NCBI RefSeq assembly: GCF_000701505.1
Contig: NZ_JNJB01000006.1
Span: 372,001 to 436,000, forward strand
Length of the DNA: 64,000 bases
Direction of reading: 5' to 3'
DNA from: Dyadobacter crusticola DSM 16708
GTDB lineage: Bacteria > Bacteroidota > Bacteroidia > Cytophagales > Spirosomataceae
Every line of letters begins with the position of its first letter. Within the stretch, counting starts at the first letter, position 1. Under the pieces are notes generated by a model. That model searched no databases and was not told where the DNA came from. It was given only the letters and a program-made list of their open reading frames with translations. A program made the translations under genes and the position numbers. Positions 45,985 through 55,957 of this stretch are shown here, piece by piece.

Positions 45985-47799
45985 ATGAAAACCATAAAAT
46001 CGCTGATCACCGCAGCCCTGATCGCTTCATTCAGCACCGGGTGCGAAAAAGTGCTCGAAGAACATCCGCAATCCCAGATCGTCCCTTCTTATTTCAACAG
46101 CCCGTCGGGTGTATTGGGCGGTATAGCCGGAGTGTATAACGATATCCGCAGTCAATGGGGTACCGAAGGTTTTACAATAGAAATGCAGGCCGGGACTGAT
46201 GAATTTATCCAGGGCGTTAACTCGGGCGGGGGTCCGGCATATACCTATAACGGACTCAACAGCAGCAACTTTGGTTCTGCCTGGGGCATTGCATTTCAGG
46301 ATATCAACACCTTGAACGGCGTGCTTCAATACGGCGCAACAATCGATCTTCCCGAAGCTACGCGGAAGCAATACCTGGCGCAGGCCAAGTTTCTGAGGGC
46401 ATTCTGGTATTTCTATCTGGTGCAAACCTGGGGCGATGTGCCGCTGCATACGGAATTCATCACTGTACCTTCACAAGCCGCATCCCGCCAGCCGGCAGCA
46501 GACGTTTACGCCCTCATTATTCAGGACTTGACAGAGGCGGCAGCCGATCTGCCGAACCAGCCTACGGCACCTTTCCTGGGAAAAGCGGCGACTAAGCCGG
46601 TGGCGCAGTTACTGCTCGCAAAGGCTTATCTTACCCGCGGCTGGCTGAATAACACCGCCTCAGATTTCACACAGGCGGCGACGATTTGCGATGACATTAT
46701 CGCCAATAAATCGGCTTACGGGTTGGATCTGTGGCAGGACTACGGCGATGCATTTGTACCTGCGAATGATTACGGCAAAGAAACAATGTTCGTCAGCGAC
46801 CACGTGCTGGATCCCAAATACGGCTATTACCAGGTTGGAGGACAGGCTGGGGGAGGCGCGGCTCAGAATTTGAGTCCGTGGTTTACCAACTGGAATTATC
46901 CTAACAACAGTGGTATCAATTCCATAAAGAATGCGGCGGGTGCATTTGTCAACAGCGGTACGTCGGGTATGTTGCGCGACTCGTACTATGGCCGTCCGTA
47001 TGTGCGGATGCGTCCGAATTCGGATAAGATCGCGACTGGCCCGCGCGCTGGAAAGAACTATTTCCTCGATCAGGCTTTCACCAACCGGGATGTGGATTCG
47101 CGCTATGCCAATTCTTTTTACACCGTTTACATTTCCAATACTGCGGTTACCAATCAGGCCAATGCCACCAATAACCTGCGTGGGATCAGTTACACAACAG
47201 TTCCGGGCGTGGATACTGCGGTTTGGCTGCCGGATTATGAAGTGCCGGGTGCGCCTCAGTTTGTAGGAAACAGGCCGTTCAAAGGCATTGTAGTGCCGCC
47301 AAGTCTTTGGAACAATGGTATTTTCCCTGCTTTGAAAAAATTCATGGACCCAAGCCGCGGCGCGAATTTCAACGATCCGTCAACCCGTCCAGCCGTTTTA
47401 TACCGCTTTTCGGATGTGTATATGACAGGTGCCGAAGCTTACTTCAAAGCAGGCAACAACGCCAAAGCGGCCGCATTGATCAATGTAATCAGGCAGCGGG
47501 CCGCTTTCCGGAAGACTAACACCACAGCCCAGAATGCAGCAGCCGCAGCGGCTATGACCATCACCGCAGACCAGGTTACCCTGGACTTCATCCTGGACGA
47601 GCGCAGCCGTGAATTTTTCGGAGAATGGCAGCGCTGGCATGACCTCGTGCGGGCGCGCTCACTCGTTCGTCGCGTGCAGGAGTGGAACCAGGAAGCCGCC
47701 GCTTATGTGAAGGATTTCAATATGCTTCGCCCTATTCCGCAGACGCAGATCGACCGGGTGGTGGAAGGTCCGAAGTTTCCGCAAAATTCCGGATATTGA
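45985..47799 (+). CDS. SusD/RagB-type lipoprotein, second locus
   Basis: 604 residues. Signal peptide with lipobox STGC at about 19-22, then SusD/RagB features: EEHPQSQIVPSYF, AQAKFLRAFWYFYLVQTWGDVPL, and the C-terminal DERSREFFGEWQRWHDLVRA. Its 7-bp spacing from SusC implies cotranscription. It binds glycan at the cell surface and closes the SusC barrel. Confidence 0.95.
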   Translation: MKTIKSLITAALIASFSTGCEKVLEEHPQSQIVPSYFNSPSGVLGGIAGVYNDIRSQWGTEGFTIEMQAGTDEFIQGVNSGGGPAYTYNGLNSSNFGSAWGIAFQDINTLNGVLQYGATIDLPEATRKQYLAQAKFLRAFWYFYLVQTWGDVPLHTEFITVPSQAASRQPAADVYALIIQDLTEAAADLPNQPTAPFLGKAATKPVAQLLLAKAYLTRGWLNNTASDFTQAATICDDIIANKSAYGLDLWQDYGDAFVPANDYGKETMFVSDHVLDPKYGYYQVGGQAGGGAAQNLSPWFTNWNYPNNSGINSIKNAAGAFVNSGTSGMLRDSYYGRPYVRMRPNSDKIATGPRAGKNYFLDQAFTNRDVDSRYANSFYTVYISNTAVTNQANATNNLRGISYTTVPGVDTAVWLPDYEVPGAPQFVGNRPFKGIVVPPSLWNNGIFPALKKFMDPSRGANFNDPSTRPAVLYRFSDVYMTGAEAYFKAGNNAKAAALINVIRQRAAFRKTNTTAQNAAAAAAMTITADQVTLDFILDERSREFFGEWQRWHDLVRARSLVRRVQEWNQEAAAYVKDFNMLRPIPQTQIDRVVEGPKFPQNSGY

Positions 47800-47812
47800 T
47801 CAAAAAAAATCG

Positions 47813-49810
47813 ATGACAAATCGAAGTTCGTTGCGGAGTATCTTAGTGGTTTTGCTGACGTTTGTTTTGAGCTGTCAAAATGGACAGAGTCAGGATACCA
47901 GCTTGGGACAGGTTCGCCTGCCTAAGCTGGTATCCGACAATATGGTTTTGCAGCGCGACCAGCCCATCACGATCTGGGGTTGGGCAATGCCGAAGGAAAA
48001 GGTGACGGTAACATTCAAAAGCAAAAGTAGGAGTACGCTCACCGGGGCGGATGGTAAATGGAGCATCCAATTGCCTGCCCAGCCTGCGGGGACGGGTTTT
48101 GAAATGCTCATAAAAGGCAGGAACGAGATCAGGATCAGGAACATAGCATTCGGGGATGTGTGGCTTTGTAATGGACAAAGTAATATGGTGATCAACATGG
48201 AGCGTGTTAAAGAGCGCTACCCCGAGGATATTGCCACCGCCGACTATCCGCAGATCCGCAACTTTTTTATCCCCACATTAACCGATCTGAATGGCCCGCA
48301 ACAGGATTTTCCAAGCGCAGAATGGAAGGTAGCCAATCCTGAGAACGTGCTCAGCTTCGGCGCGGTCGCCTATTTTTTCGCGAGAGATCTTTATGATCAA
48401 TATAAAGTGCCGATCGGCATCATCAACAGCTCGGTAGGCGGCACGCCCATTGAAGCCTGGATCAGCGAAGGTGGCTACAAAGATTTTGTTGACATTCAAA
48501 AGGTTATTAATCAAAATAAAGACACTGCCTACGTTCGGGAAAGGAAGCAGAGCACGGTTACCAATGCGCCAAGGCCACCTAAACCAACCGATACAGGACT
48601 TACCGAGCATTGGGAAAGCGAATCCTATCAGCCCAAAGGCTGGCGGAACTTCAACATTCCGGGATATTGGGAAGATCAGGGATTGAAAAATCTGAACGGC
48701 GTCGTGTGGTTTCGCAGGGAATTTGAAGTGCCTGAAAGCTGGATCGGTAAGCCGGTAAAGCTGTATATGGGACGCATTGTGGATGCGGATGAAATGTTCG
48801 TTAACGGCGAGAAAATAGGGAATGTAACTTATCAGTATCCGCCACGTCGCTACGAAATTCCCGCTGGCTTGCTGAGATCGGGAAAGAATACATTTGTGGT
48901 CCGGGTTACCAATACGGCTAAAAAAGGCGGCTTTGTACCTGATAAACCCTATTTTATGACGGCTAACGACCAGCGGATTGATCTGAAAGGGACCTGGCAA
49001 TACAAAGTAGGACAGGTTTTTGAGTCAGCTCCAAGGAGAGATCCTGAGCAAGCTCCTTTTGTCACTCAAAACCAACCTGCGGCACTATATAATGCGATGA
49101 TCGCGCCATTGTTGCCTATGAAGCTGAAAGGGTTTCTTTGGTATCAGGGGGAGTCGAATGTGGATGATCCGAAGCCTTATTACACACTTTTACCTGCATT
49201 GATCAACAATCGGCGCAGGCTTTGGAATGACGATAACCTGCCTTTTCTGGTTGTGCAGCTGCCCAATTTCCAGGATATCGATTTTACACCCGCAGAGAGC
49301 AACATGGCGCTGCTGAGGGAAGCTCAGAACCGGGCATTGACATTGAAAAATACGGCTGTCACGGTGACGCTGGACCTGGGAGAATGGAATGACATTCACC
49401 CGTTAAACAAAAAAGACATTGGAAAGAGACTGGCGCTGTCTGCCAGAAACCTGGCTTATGGAGACAAGCATGTGGTTTACAGCGGCCCGACACTGAAATC
49501 ACAAAGCATAACAGGCGACAAGATCATTCTCACTTTCGACCATGTTGCAGATGGAATCAAGTCGATGGACGGTGAAACATTGCGTTGGTTTGCCATTGCA
49601 GGGGATGATAAGAAATTCGTTTGGGCCAACGCGAAAATCCTGGGAAAAGATCAGATCGAGCTGAGCAGTGAAACCGTGAAAACGCCCAAATACATTCGCT
49701 ATGCCTGGCAGGATAATCCGGAAGGCATTAATTTATATAACTCAGCCAACCTTCCTGCGTCGCCATTCAGGACGGACATTGATGGAGGGGCAAACCTGGG
49801 GTCGGAATAA
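47813..49810 (+). CDS. SGNH/SASA-type carbohydrate esterase with inserted beta-sandwich
   Basis: 665 residues. The signal has a VLSC lipobox-like site, so it may be a lipoprotein. The sialate O-acetylesterase (SASA) core is split: nucleophile Ser in VWLCNGQSNM (about residue 120), WYQGESNV (about 450), and Asp/His in WNDIHPLNK (about 525). Between them, at about 270-390, is a beta-sandwich like the sugar-binding domain of GH2 enzymes (WFRREFEVP, MFVNGEKIG, NTFVVRVTN). In a GH67 locus the probable role is removing acetyl groups from xylan oligosaccharides. The family name reflects sialate but the substrate is inferred. Confidence 0.87.
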   Translation: MTNRSSLRSILVVLLTFVLSCQNGQSQDTSLGQVRLPKLVSDNMVLQRDQPITIWGWAMPKEKVTVTFKSKSRSTLTGADGKWSIQLPAQPAGTGFEMLIKGRNEIRIRNIAFGDVWLCNGQSNMVINMERVKERYPEDIATADYPQIRNFFIPTLTDLNGPQQDFPSAEWKVANPENVLSFGAVAYFFARDLYDQYKVPIGIINSSVGGTPIEAWISEGGYKDFVDIQKVINQNKDTAYVRERKQSTVTNAPRPPKPTDTGLTEHWESESYQPKGWRNFNIPGYWEDQGLKNLNGVVWFRREFEVPESWIGKPVKLYMGRIVDADEMFVNGEKIGNVTYQYPPRRYEIPAGLLRSGKNTFVVRVTNTAKKGGFVPDKPYFMTANDQRIDLKGTWQYKVGQVFESAPRRDPEQAPFVTQNQPAALYNAMIAPLLPMKLKGFLWYQGESNVDDPKPYYTLLPALINNRRRLWNDDNLPFLVVQLPNFQDIDFTPAESNMALLREAQNRALTLKNTAVTVTLDLGEWNDIHPLNKKDIGKRLALSARNLAYGDKHVVYSGPTLKSQSITGDKIILTFDHVADGIKSMDGETLRWFAIAGDDKKFVWANAKILGKDQIELSSETVKTPKYIRYAWQDNPEGINLYNSANLPASPFRTDIDGGANLGSE

Positions 49811-49831
49811 GTTATTTTTACAAAATCAATT

Positions 49832-51964
49832 ATGATCAAAAGCATTCTATTGCTCATTTTCAGCTGCTTTTTATTTGGTGCAAAATCATTTGCGGCTGAT
49901 CCGTTGTCATCAGATGGCAACGACGGATACCGGCTCTGGCTTAAATATAAGCGGGTCACAAATGCATCTGTCAGGGCTGAATATCTGAGATATACCACTT
50001 TCATTGGTCAGCCTGCGAAAGGGGAAATTCTGGAAAGTGCATCCAGGGAGCTGCAAATGGGATTAGGCAAACTCCTGGGTAAATCCGTCAATGTAACTAA
50101 CGCATTTGCCTCAAAGTCAGGCGGGATTATTTTAAAAATAGAATCTGGCGCCGATTCTACGCAACAAGCGGATGGTTATTACATCCAGCTTGCGGGCGGC
50201 AACATTGTAATAAGTTCAAGATCGGAAAGCGGCATTCTTTACGGGACATTTGCATTGCTCCGCCACATGCAAATGCAGTTGCCGATCAGGGGCCTGAGCA
50301 TTGCAAGCAGCCCCAAAGTGCGTTACAGGATGCTGAACCATTGGGATAATCCTGATGGAACGATCGAGCGTGGTTACGCAGGCGGCTCGCTCTGGAAATG
50401 GTATGAGCTGCCCGAGCGTGTCGATCCGCGTTACACGGACTATGCCAGGGCGAATGCTTCCTTAGGGATTAATGGAACTGTGCTGAATAATGTCAACGCC
50501 AGCGCACGTTTTATGTCGCAGGAATACATTATGAAGGTTGCAGCGGTGGCGAATGTGATGCGGAAATACGGAATTAAGACCTACCTATCCGTGTATTTCG
50601 CTGCGCCTAAAACCCTGGGCGTGCTGAAAACTTCCGATCCGCTCGACCCGCAGGTGCGTGCTTGGTGGAAAGAAAAGGTGGCTCAGATTTATAAAGAGAT
50701 CCCTGACTTCGGTGGTTTTTTAGTGAAAGCAAATTCGGAGGGAGAGCCAGGTCCGCAGGATTATGGAAGGACGCATGCCGACGGTGCCAACATGCTGGCC
50801 GAAGCGTTCAAGCCTTACGACGGCATTGTGGTATGGCGCGCATTCGTTTACAAAGCCGATCCAAATGCAGATCGTTTCAAGGCGGCTTACGAAGAATTTG
50901 TGCCGCTCGATGGGAAGTTTGATCCCAGGGTTATCGTGCAGGTAAAGAATGGCCCTATTGATTTCCAACCGCGTGAGCCATTCTCGCCATTGTTTGGAAA
51001 TATGCCTAAAACGCCACTGGGAATGGAATTTCAGCTCACGCAGGAATACCTGGGTTTCGCTACGCACGCGGTATATGAAGCGCCTATCTTCAAAGAATGT
51101 CTGGATGCGGATACTTATGTGAGCGGAAAAGGATCAACCGTAGCGAAGGTTGTAGATGGAAGCCTGCACGGTTATACGCGCACGCTCATGGCGGGTGTGG
51201 CCAACACAGGTAACAGCCGTAACTGGACAGGACATCCGCTCGCACAAGCCAACTGGTATGCATTCGGCAGGTTGAGCTGGGATCACGAGCTTAGTTCGGA
51301 GCAGATAGCGCGGGAATGGGCCGCGCTGACTTTGACCCAAAACCAAAAAGCAAGCGGGCACATTGTCGAACTGATGTTACGGTCAAGAGAGATTTACGTC
51401 GATTATAACACCCCGCTTGGCCTTTCCCGGCCCTGGATGGGCGTACATTTTGCACCCGAACCCTGGCAAAACAAAGGCTCGCGCCCGGACTGGACGGCAG
51501 TATATTACCATCGCGCCGATTCGGCAGGATTAGGCTTCGACCGAACTGCTGCGGGAAGCAATGCATTAGCGCAATATAGACCAGAAGTACAGCAACAGTG
51601 GAGCAACCCCGACCAAACACCTTTGCCGTATCTGCTTTGGTTTCACCATGTACGCTGGGATAAAAAGCTCAGCACCGGCCGGTCACTTTGGGAAGAGCTG
51701 TGCACGCGGTTTTATACCGGCGCTGATTCGGTCGTGTGGATGCAGAAGCAATGGGATCTGGCAAAAGAAAGCATTGATCCGCAGGTTTATACAGATGTTG
51801 CGGAGCGCCTGAAAGTGCAGCGCCGGGAGGCGATCTGGTGGCGGGATGCCTGGGTTTTGTATCTGCAAACATTTGCCAAACAACCCATCCCGGCCCCCTT
51901 CGAACCACCCAGGCAAACTTTGGAGGATGTGAAAAAATCTGTGAATGTGTATCTGATGAGGTGA
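49832..51964 (+). CDS. GH67 alpha-glucuronidase
   Basis: 710 residues. Signal peptide ends SFAAD. GH67 order: N-terminal beta domain (about 60-150), TIM barrel with RMLNHWDNPDGTIERGYAG, the NSEGEPGPQ loop (E303 the presumed acid), QVKNGPIDFQPREPFSP carrying the catalytic Asp and Glu pair, and the C-terminal WFHHVRWD. GH67 removes 4-O-methyl-glucuronic acid from the end of xylo-oligosaccharides. It acts in the periplasm. Last gene of the operon. Confidence 0.95.
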   Translation: MIKSILLLIFSCFLFGAKSFAADPLSSDGNDGYRLWLKYKRVTNASVRAEYLRYTTFIGQPAKGEILESASRELQMGLGKLLGKSVNVTNAFASKSGGIILKIESGADSTQQADGYYIQLAGGNIVISSRSESGILYGTFALLRHMQMQLPIRGLSIASSPKVRYRMLNHWDNPDGTIERGYAGGSLWKWYELPERVDPRYTDYARANASLGINGTVLNNVNASARFMSQEYIMKVAAVANVMRKYGIKTYLSVYFAAPKTLGVLKTSDPLDPQVRAWWKEKVAQIYKEIPDFGGFLVKANSEGEPGPQDYGRTHADGANMLAEAFKPYDGIVVWRAFVYKADPNADRFKAAYEEFVPLDGKFDPRVIVQVKNGPIDFQPREPFSPLFGNMPKTPLGMEFQLTQEYLGFATHAVYEAPIFKECLDADTYVSGKGSTVAKVVDGSLHGYTRTLMAGVANTGNSRNWTGHPLAQANWYAFGRLSWDHELSSEQIAREWAALTLTQNQKASGHIVELMLRSREIYVDYNTPLGLSRPWMGVHFAPEPWQNKGSRPDWTAVYYHRADSAGLGFDRTAAGSNALAQYRPEVQQQWSNPDQTPLPYLLWFHHVRWDKKLSTGRSLWEELCTRFYTGADSVVWMQKQWDLAKESIDPQVYTDVAERLKVQRREAIWWRDAWVLYLQTFAKQPIPAPFEPPRQTLEDVKKSVNVYLMR

Positions 51965-52222
51965 GTAGATACCTCAGCGGCCTTCTGGCACCTGGCGCCA
52001 GATCAAACTGGCATAAACGCCCGGCGTGCCAGATTCTGATCATAACAGCTTATCAACATTTGTCCTACATCAATATTTATTTACATTCCGGTATGTGACA
52101 GTGGTGGGAAATGGGCTTTAAATAGCTACTTTGCGATGTTTAAATAGCGAGTTTTACTCATCAGTGGCACCAACTAGTTTTGATCATCAGATACAAGGTG
52201 ACCTGCACGGCTTGACGAATCT

Positions 52223-53959
52223 TTGGAAAGAAGAATTCGAGGCAAAGCGACGTGGGGTAACAGGATATTTTGCTTTACATTTCTGATTTGTTACCCGTTA
52301 ACCTCCATTCTCTACTACCTGAATGGGAACCCCGATTATCAGTCTATTCTTCTGATACAATTGGTATGCAGCAGTGTGGTAGCAGTGCTCATTTTCCTAC
52401 ATTTCAGAGGAAAAATCAACAGTCAGCAGGCTTCTTTTTACAGCCGGATCCTGTTAATTATTTTTCATTCATTTATCCTGGCCCGCTTTCAGACCCTCTA
52501 CTACTATGACATGAGCATCAATCTGACGCTACAGCTGATATTTTCCATCTGGGTGTTGCATTGGAAGTTCAGTTACGCCCTGATCAGTTCGGTAGCCACC
52601 ATTCTATTTTTCTCTATTGCGCTTTATATCAAAGGCGAAGATGTGTTGATTCATTTTTTAAGGGAAGGCGGGTTTTTCTATTTTCTCGGACAAAGCGTTT
52701 TTCCATTGGTTTCGCAAATGCGCTATAACAAGCAATACCGGGAGTTTGTCTATGTCAACAGCTTGCAGATACAGAACAAAGAGCTCGAAAAGCAAAACCA
52801 GCTGGCAAAGGAGGCAATGCAGGCCAAATCCGACTTCCTCTCTATTATGAGCCACGAGATCAGGACTCCGCTCAATGGGATCGTAGGGGTTGTTCACCTG
52901 ATGCTTCAGGAGGATTTGCGGACTGATTTCCAAAAAGAGTTGGTCGGTACTTTAAAGTTTTCGTCTGATCACCTGATGGCGGTAGTAAATGATGTTCTTG
53001 ACTTTAATAAGATAGACTCCAATCACGTAAAGCTTGCCAGGGAACCCTTCAACCTTTATGCTTCGCTCAAAAATCTTGAAAAAACGTTCATTCCACGCGC
53101 GCAGGAAAAGGGACTTGAGTTGATCTTTGAAATTGATCAATCCCTGCCAGCGCACCTGACCGGCGACCAGCTTCGGCTTAACCAGATCCTTACCAATTTG
53201 ATCCACAATGCCATTAAATTCACGGAAAAGGGATTTGTAAAGCTGGCGGTCAGGGAACACAGAAGGGATGAAAGCCATATATCGTTACATTTTGCAATCA
53301 CCGATTCGGGCGTCGGCATTCCGCTGGAAGATCAATCTTCCATCTTTGAAATTTTTGTGCAAAGTAGTACCGAGGCAAAGCGTGGCAATCGCGGAACGGG
53401 AATCGGACTGGCTATTACCAGAGAACTTTTGCGACTTTTTGGAAGTGAAATCAGCTTAGAAAGCGCGCTGGGGCTTGGATCGTGTTTTTCTTTCACGATT
53501 GATTTCCCATTTTCCAATCAGCAATGGGTAGAAGAAAAGCCGACTGGTGTGCCCATAGTGCTGCCCGCAGCGAAGGTTTTGGTTGTGGATGACAATGCCG
53601 TTAATATACTGTTTGCCACAAATCTGCTCAAAAAGATCGGTTTGCAATACGATCAGGCCGAGAATGGCTGTGAGGCAGTAGAACGGTTCAACAGTGAACA
53701 TTACGACCTGATATTGATGGACCTCAAAATGCCGCTGATGGATGGTTTTGAAGCTACTCAGATCATCCGCGCGCAGGGCTCCACGATACCTGCAATCGCA
53801 TTGACAGCTTCTGCGTTTACTGATGAGCGTGACAAGGCGCTGGCGAGTGGTTTTTCCGGGTATCTGGCAAAGCCTTTTCTTCCCAAGGATTTCTACGATA
53901 TCCTTTTTACATTTCTCAAAACGGAAGACCTCAGCAAACTGCCCGAAACGACTGTATAG
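52223..53959 (+). CDS. Hybrid sensor histidine kinase with C-terminal receiver
   Basis: 578 residues from TTG at 52223; the frame has no ATG ahead of the first membrane helix and an in-frame stop lies at 52199. Five or six membrane spans (about 13-170) are followed by a coiled coil, HisKA with H211 in SIMSHEIRTPLNG, HATPase_c (LTNLIHNAIKF, DSGVGIPLED, GTGIGLAI) and a receiver with D500 in ILMDLKMPLMDG. No output domain, so phosphate passes to an unlinked protein. Input is unknown. It follows GH67 by 258 bp and is probably a separate unit. Confidence 0.88.
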   Translation: MERRIRGKATWGNRIFCFTFLICYPLTSILYYLNGNPDYQSILLIQLVCSSVVAVLIFLHFRGKINSQQASFYSRILLIIFHSFILARFQTLYYYDMSINLTLQLIFSIWVLHWKFSYALISSVATILFFSIALYIKGEDVLIHFLREGGFFYFLGQSVFPLVSQMRYNKQYREFVYVNSLQIQNKELEKQNQLAKEAMQAKSDFLSIMSHEIRTPLNGIVGVVHLMLQEDLRTDFQKELVGTLKFSSDHLMAVVNDVLDFNKIDSNHVKLAREPFNLYASLKNLEKTFIPRAQEKGLELIFEIDQSLPAHLTGDQLRLNQILTNLIHNAIKFTEKGFVKLAVREHRRDESHISLHFAITDSGVGIPLEDQSSIFEIFVQSSTEAKRGNRGTGIGLAITRELLRLFGSEISLESALGLGSCFSFTIDFPFSNQQWVEEKPTGVPIVLPAAKVLVVDDNAVNILFATNLLKKIGLQYDQAENGCEAVERFNSEHYDLILMDLKMPLMDGFEATQIIRAQGSTIPAIALTASAFTDERDKALASGFSGYLAKPFLPKDFYDILFTFLKTEDLSKLPETTV

Positions 53960-54008
53960 GGTTTGACGAGGGTTTTCTTAACAGCACACAATGCTGGCAG
54001 CGGCAGCT

Positions 54009-54698
54009 TCATTCTGCGTCGGTAATGAGCTCCCCTGCAAAAGACCTCAGATCTGCTTTGCTGGCAATCGTTTTCTTTTCGTGATGTTCGTGATGGAAGT
54101 CTTCAAGCTTTTGCAGCAAGTATTGCAGGGTCAGCTTTTCGGACAAGGTTAATTTACCGTTGATCATTTTGCCGACGTGGTTCATATCTTCAAATACCTT
54201 GTAAAGCAGCTGTCTTCCTGCTTCGGTAATGGCGATCTGCTTGCTCCTTTTGTCCTTTAAATCATCCCATTGCTTTACCAACCCGGCAGCGAGCAGCCGT
54301 CTGATCACTTCGGTACCTGAGGTTTTCTCCTGTAAATTATAACTGATCAGCTCACTTTTAGAAAGGTGATCGTGGGTCAGCAGAATGGCGAGGCCCGTGA
54401 AATCCTCGGCAGTGAGCAGCGGCGTGCCTTCGAGGGCTTTTTTAATGTAAGACTTCGCATAGCGGCTCATATATACAAATAGCCGGCCGATATTGTTGTC
54501 GAGTTGAAAGGCATTCTGCTGTGCAGTGCTTTCCTGTTTTCCAAATCTTACATCATGACCGCTATGCTCGGCCGGCTTGCTGAGCGAATGGACCAGGAAG
54601 CCGGCGAAGTCCTGAATGGTTACCTCGCGGCCCGGGTTTTCCTGCTCGGCTTCTTCCACGAGAGTAATCAGTTCATGAATAAGCTTGTATGATTTCAT
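54009..54698 (-). CDS. MarR-family transcriptional regulator
   Basis: 229 residues, longer than usual because of an N-terminal extension (about 1-60). The winged HTH covers about 75-170: TAEDFTGLAILLTHDHLSKSELISYN, then SGTEVIRRLLAAGLVKQWDDLKDKRSKQIAITEAG. A helical C-terminus follows. Start overlaps the preceding FAD-enzyme stop by 4 nt, so it is translated with that operon and probably regulates it. Two copies of a TACAATATTGTA-like site lie before the operon's first gene. Confidence 0.85.
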   Translation of the reverse strand: MKSYKLIHELITLVEEAEQENPGREVTIQDFAGFLVHSLSKPAEHSGHDVRFGKQESTAQQNAFQLDNNIGRLFVYMSRYAKSYIKKALEGTPLLTAEDFTGLAILLTHDHLSKSELISYNLQEKTSGTEVIRRLLAAGLVKQWDDLKDKRSKQIAITEAGRQLLYKVFEDMNHVGKMINGKLTLSEKLTLQYLLQKLEDFHHEHHEKKTIASKADLRSFAGELITDAE

Positions 54699-55951
54699 GC
54701 CGGCGAATTTTGGCTCATTAATATTGCTTCTGCGGCGAGTCTTCCGCTTTTCATAGCGGCGTTGATCGACCCGTTCATCAAATGGTCACCGCAAATAAAG
54801 CAATGCGGACTTAATTTCATCATTCGCTGGTCAGGTTCATTGGTCACACGGTCGTCGTCGGGCAAAGCATAATCGATATGGTAGGTTTTCAGGTGTTTCC
54901 ATTGCATTGCGCCGGGAAACCAGATTTGCATCTCACGTAAAACATCAGCCCGGAGCTGTGCGCTTTTTGCAGAGGAGTGATTGCCGACCAGCGATAATGA
55001 GATCAGGGATTGTCCTTTCTTGGAATAACCCGGAGCGACCTGGTCCATTACGGCAATGTTGTTGACCAGTTTGTTGGGTAATGCATTCAAAGCAATCACC
55101 GGCGCCGCATAAGGTTTGCTGGCAGCGGTGAAATACATATTCGTCACGGAATGGTAAGATGCCGGCGCGCGGCGAAAAGGACCGGGAATTTCGAGCTGGT
55201 CTGTGGCAATAAGGATGTTTTTTGCCTGGTAAATGGACCCGGATAATGTTTTTACCTTGTTTTCATCAATCCCAACCACTTCTTGATACAAGATAAGCTC
55301 CGCCGATGTAAGTCCTTTTGCTAACTGCTGCGGGATCATACCCATTCCTTTCGCCGGCACAGCAGTATCACCCTCGCTGAACATTTTGAATACAAATTCG
55401 AACATGCGGCTGGATGTGCTCAGCTTGTCTTCGAGGAAGATCCCGCTCATGAATGGTTTGAAGAACTGGCGGATAATCCGCCGGCTGAACCCGAAATTTT
55501 CCAGGTAGGAGAGGGTAGTGACTTCACTGCCGGAGAAGATCTCCTCGATACTCTTGCCCGCGAGCTTCAATTTCAGCCCCAGCATTCGGAATTTATCGTT
55601 TAATGTACCCGCCGAGGAGCTTAATGTACTGAGCAAGGTGCCAGGCTGCCTGGCGGGATCGCCGATTTTTGTGCGGCCCTTTTCGTTCAGGATCAATGCA
55701 CCAGGATCAAACTTGCGCAAGTCCAGGGCGTCATAGTCCAAAAAGCGCTGCGTTTCCGGGTAAGCCGTTAACAAAACCTGGAATCCTCTGTCCAGAAGGA
55801 AGCCATCAACCTCCTCCGTTCTCACTCTGCCTCCTATCTGGCCAGAAGCTTCCAGTATCTTTATAGACTTACCAGCAGTTTTCAGTACCCGCGCAGCTGT
55901 TAAGCCCGCTAATCCTGCACCGATAATGATTACGTCAGTCTGATGTTCCAT
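54695..55951 (-). CDS. FAD-dependent amine-oxidase-like oxidoreductase
   Basis: 418 residues. N-terminal Rossmann dinucleotide-binding IIIGAGLAGLTAARVL, then LEASGQIGGRVRTEEVDGF, the flavin-binding GG motif, and the C-terminal CFICGDHLMNGSINAAMKSGRLAAE. This is the amine-oxidase/phytoene-desaturase superfamily. The substrate is unknown. It stands between the flavin reductase-like and MarR genes in one operon. Confidence 0.85.
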   Translation of the reverse strand: MEHQTDVIIIGAGLAGLTAARVLKTAGKSIKILEASGQIGGRVRTEEVDGFLLDRGFQVLLTAYPETQRFLDYDALDLRKFDPGALILNEKGRTKIGDPARQPGTLLSTLSSSAGTLNDKFRMLGLKLKLAGKSIEEIFSGSEVTTLSYLENFGFSRRIIRQFFKPFMSGIFLEDKLSTSSRMFEFVFKMFSEGDTAVPAKGMGMIPQQLAKGLTSAELILYQEVVGIDENKVKTLSGSIYQAKNILIATDQLEIPGPFRRAPASYHSVTNMYFTAASKPYAAPVIALNALPNKLVNNIAVMDQVAPGYSKKGQSLISLSLVGNHSSAKSAQLRADVLREMQIWFPGAMQWKHLKTYHIDYALPDDDRVTNEPDQRMMKLSPHCFICGDHLMNGSINAAMKSGRLAAEAILMSQNSPA

Positions 55952-55957
55952 AATCGT

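Noticed and set aside
51984..52002. TCTGGC/GCCAGA hairpin after GH67 as terminator
   Set aside because: The stem is only 6 bp and no T tract follows on either strand.
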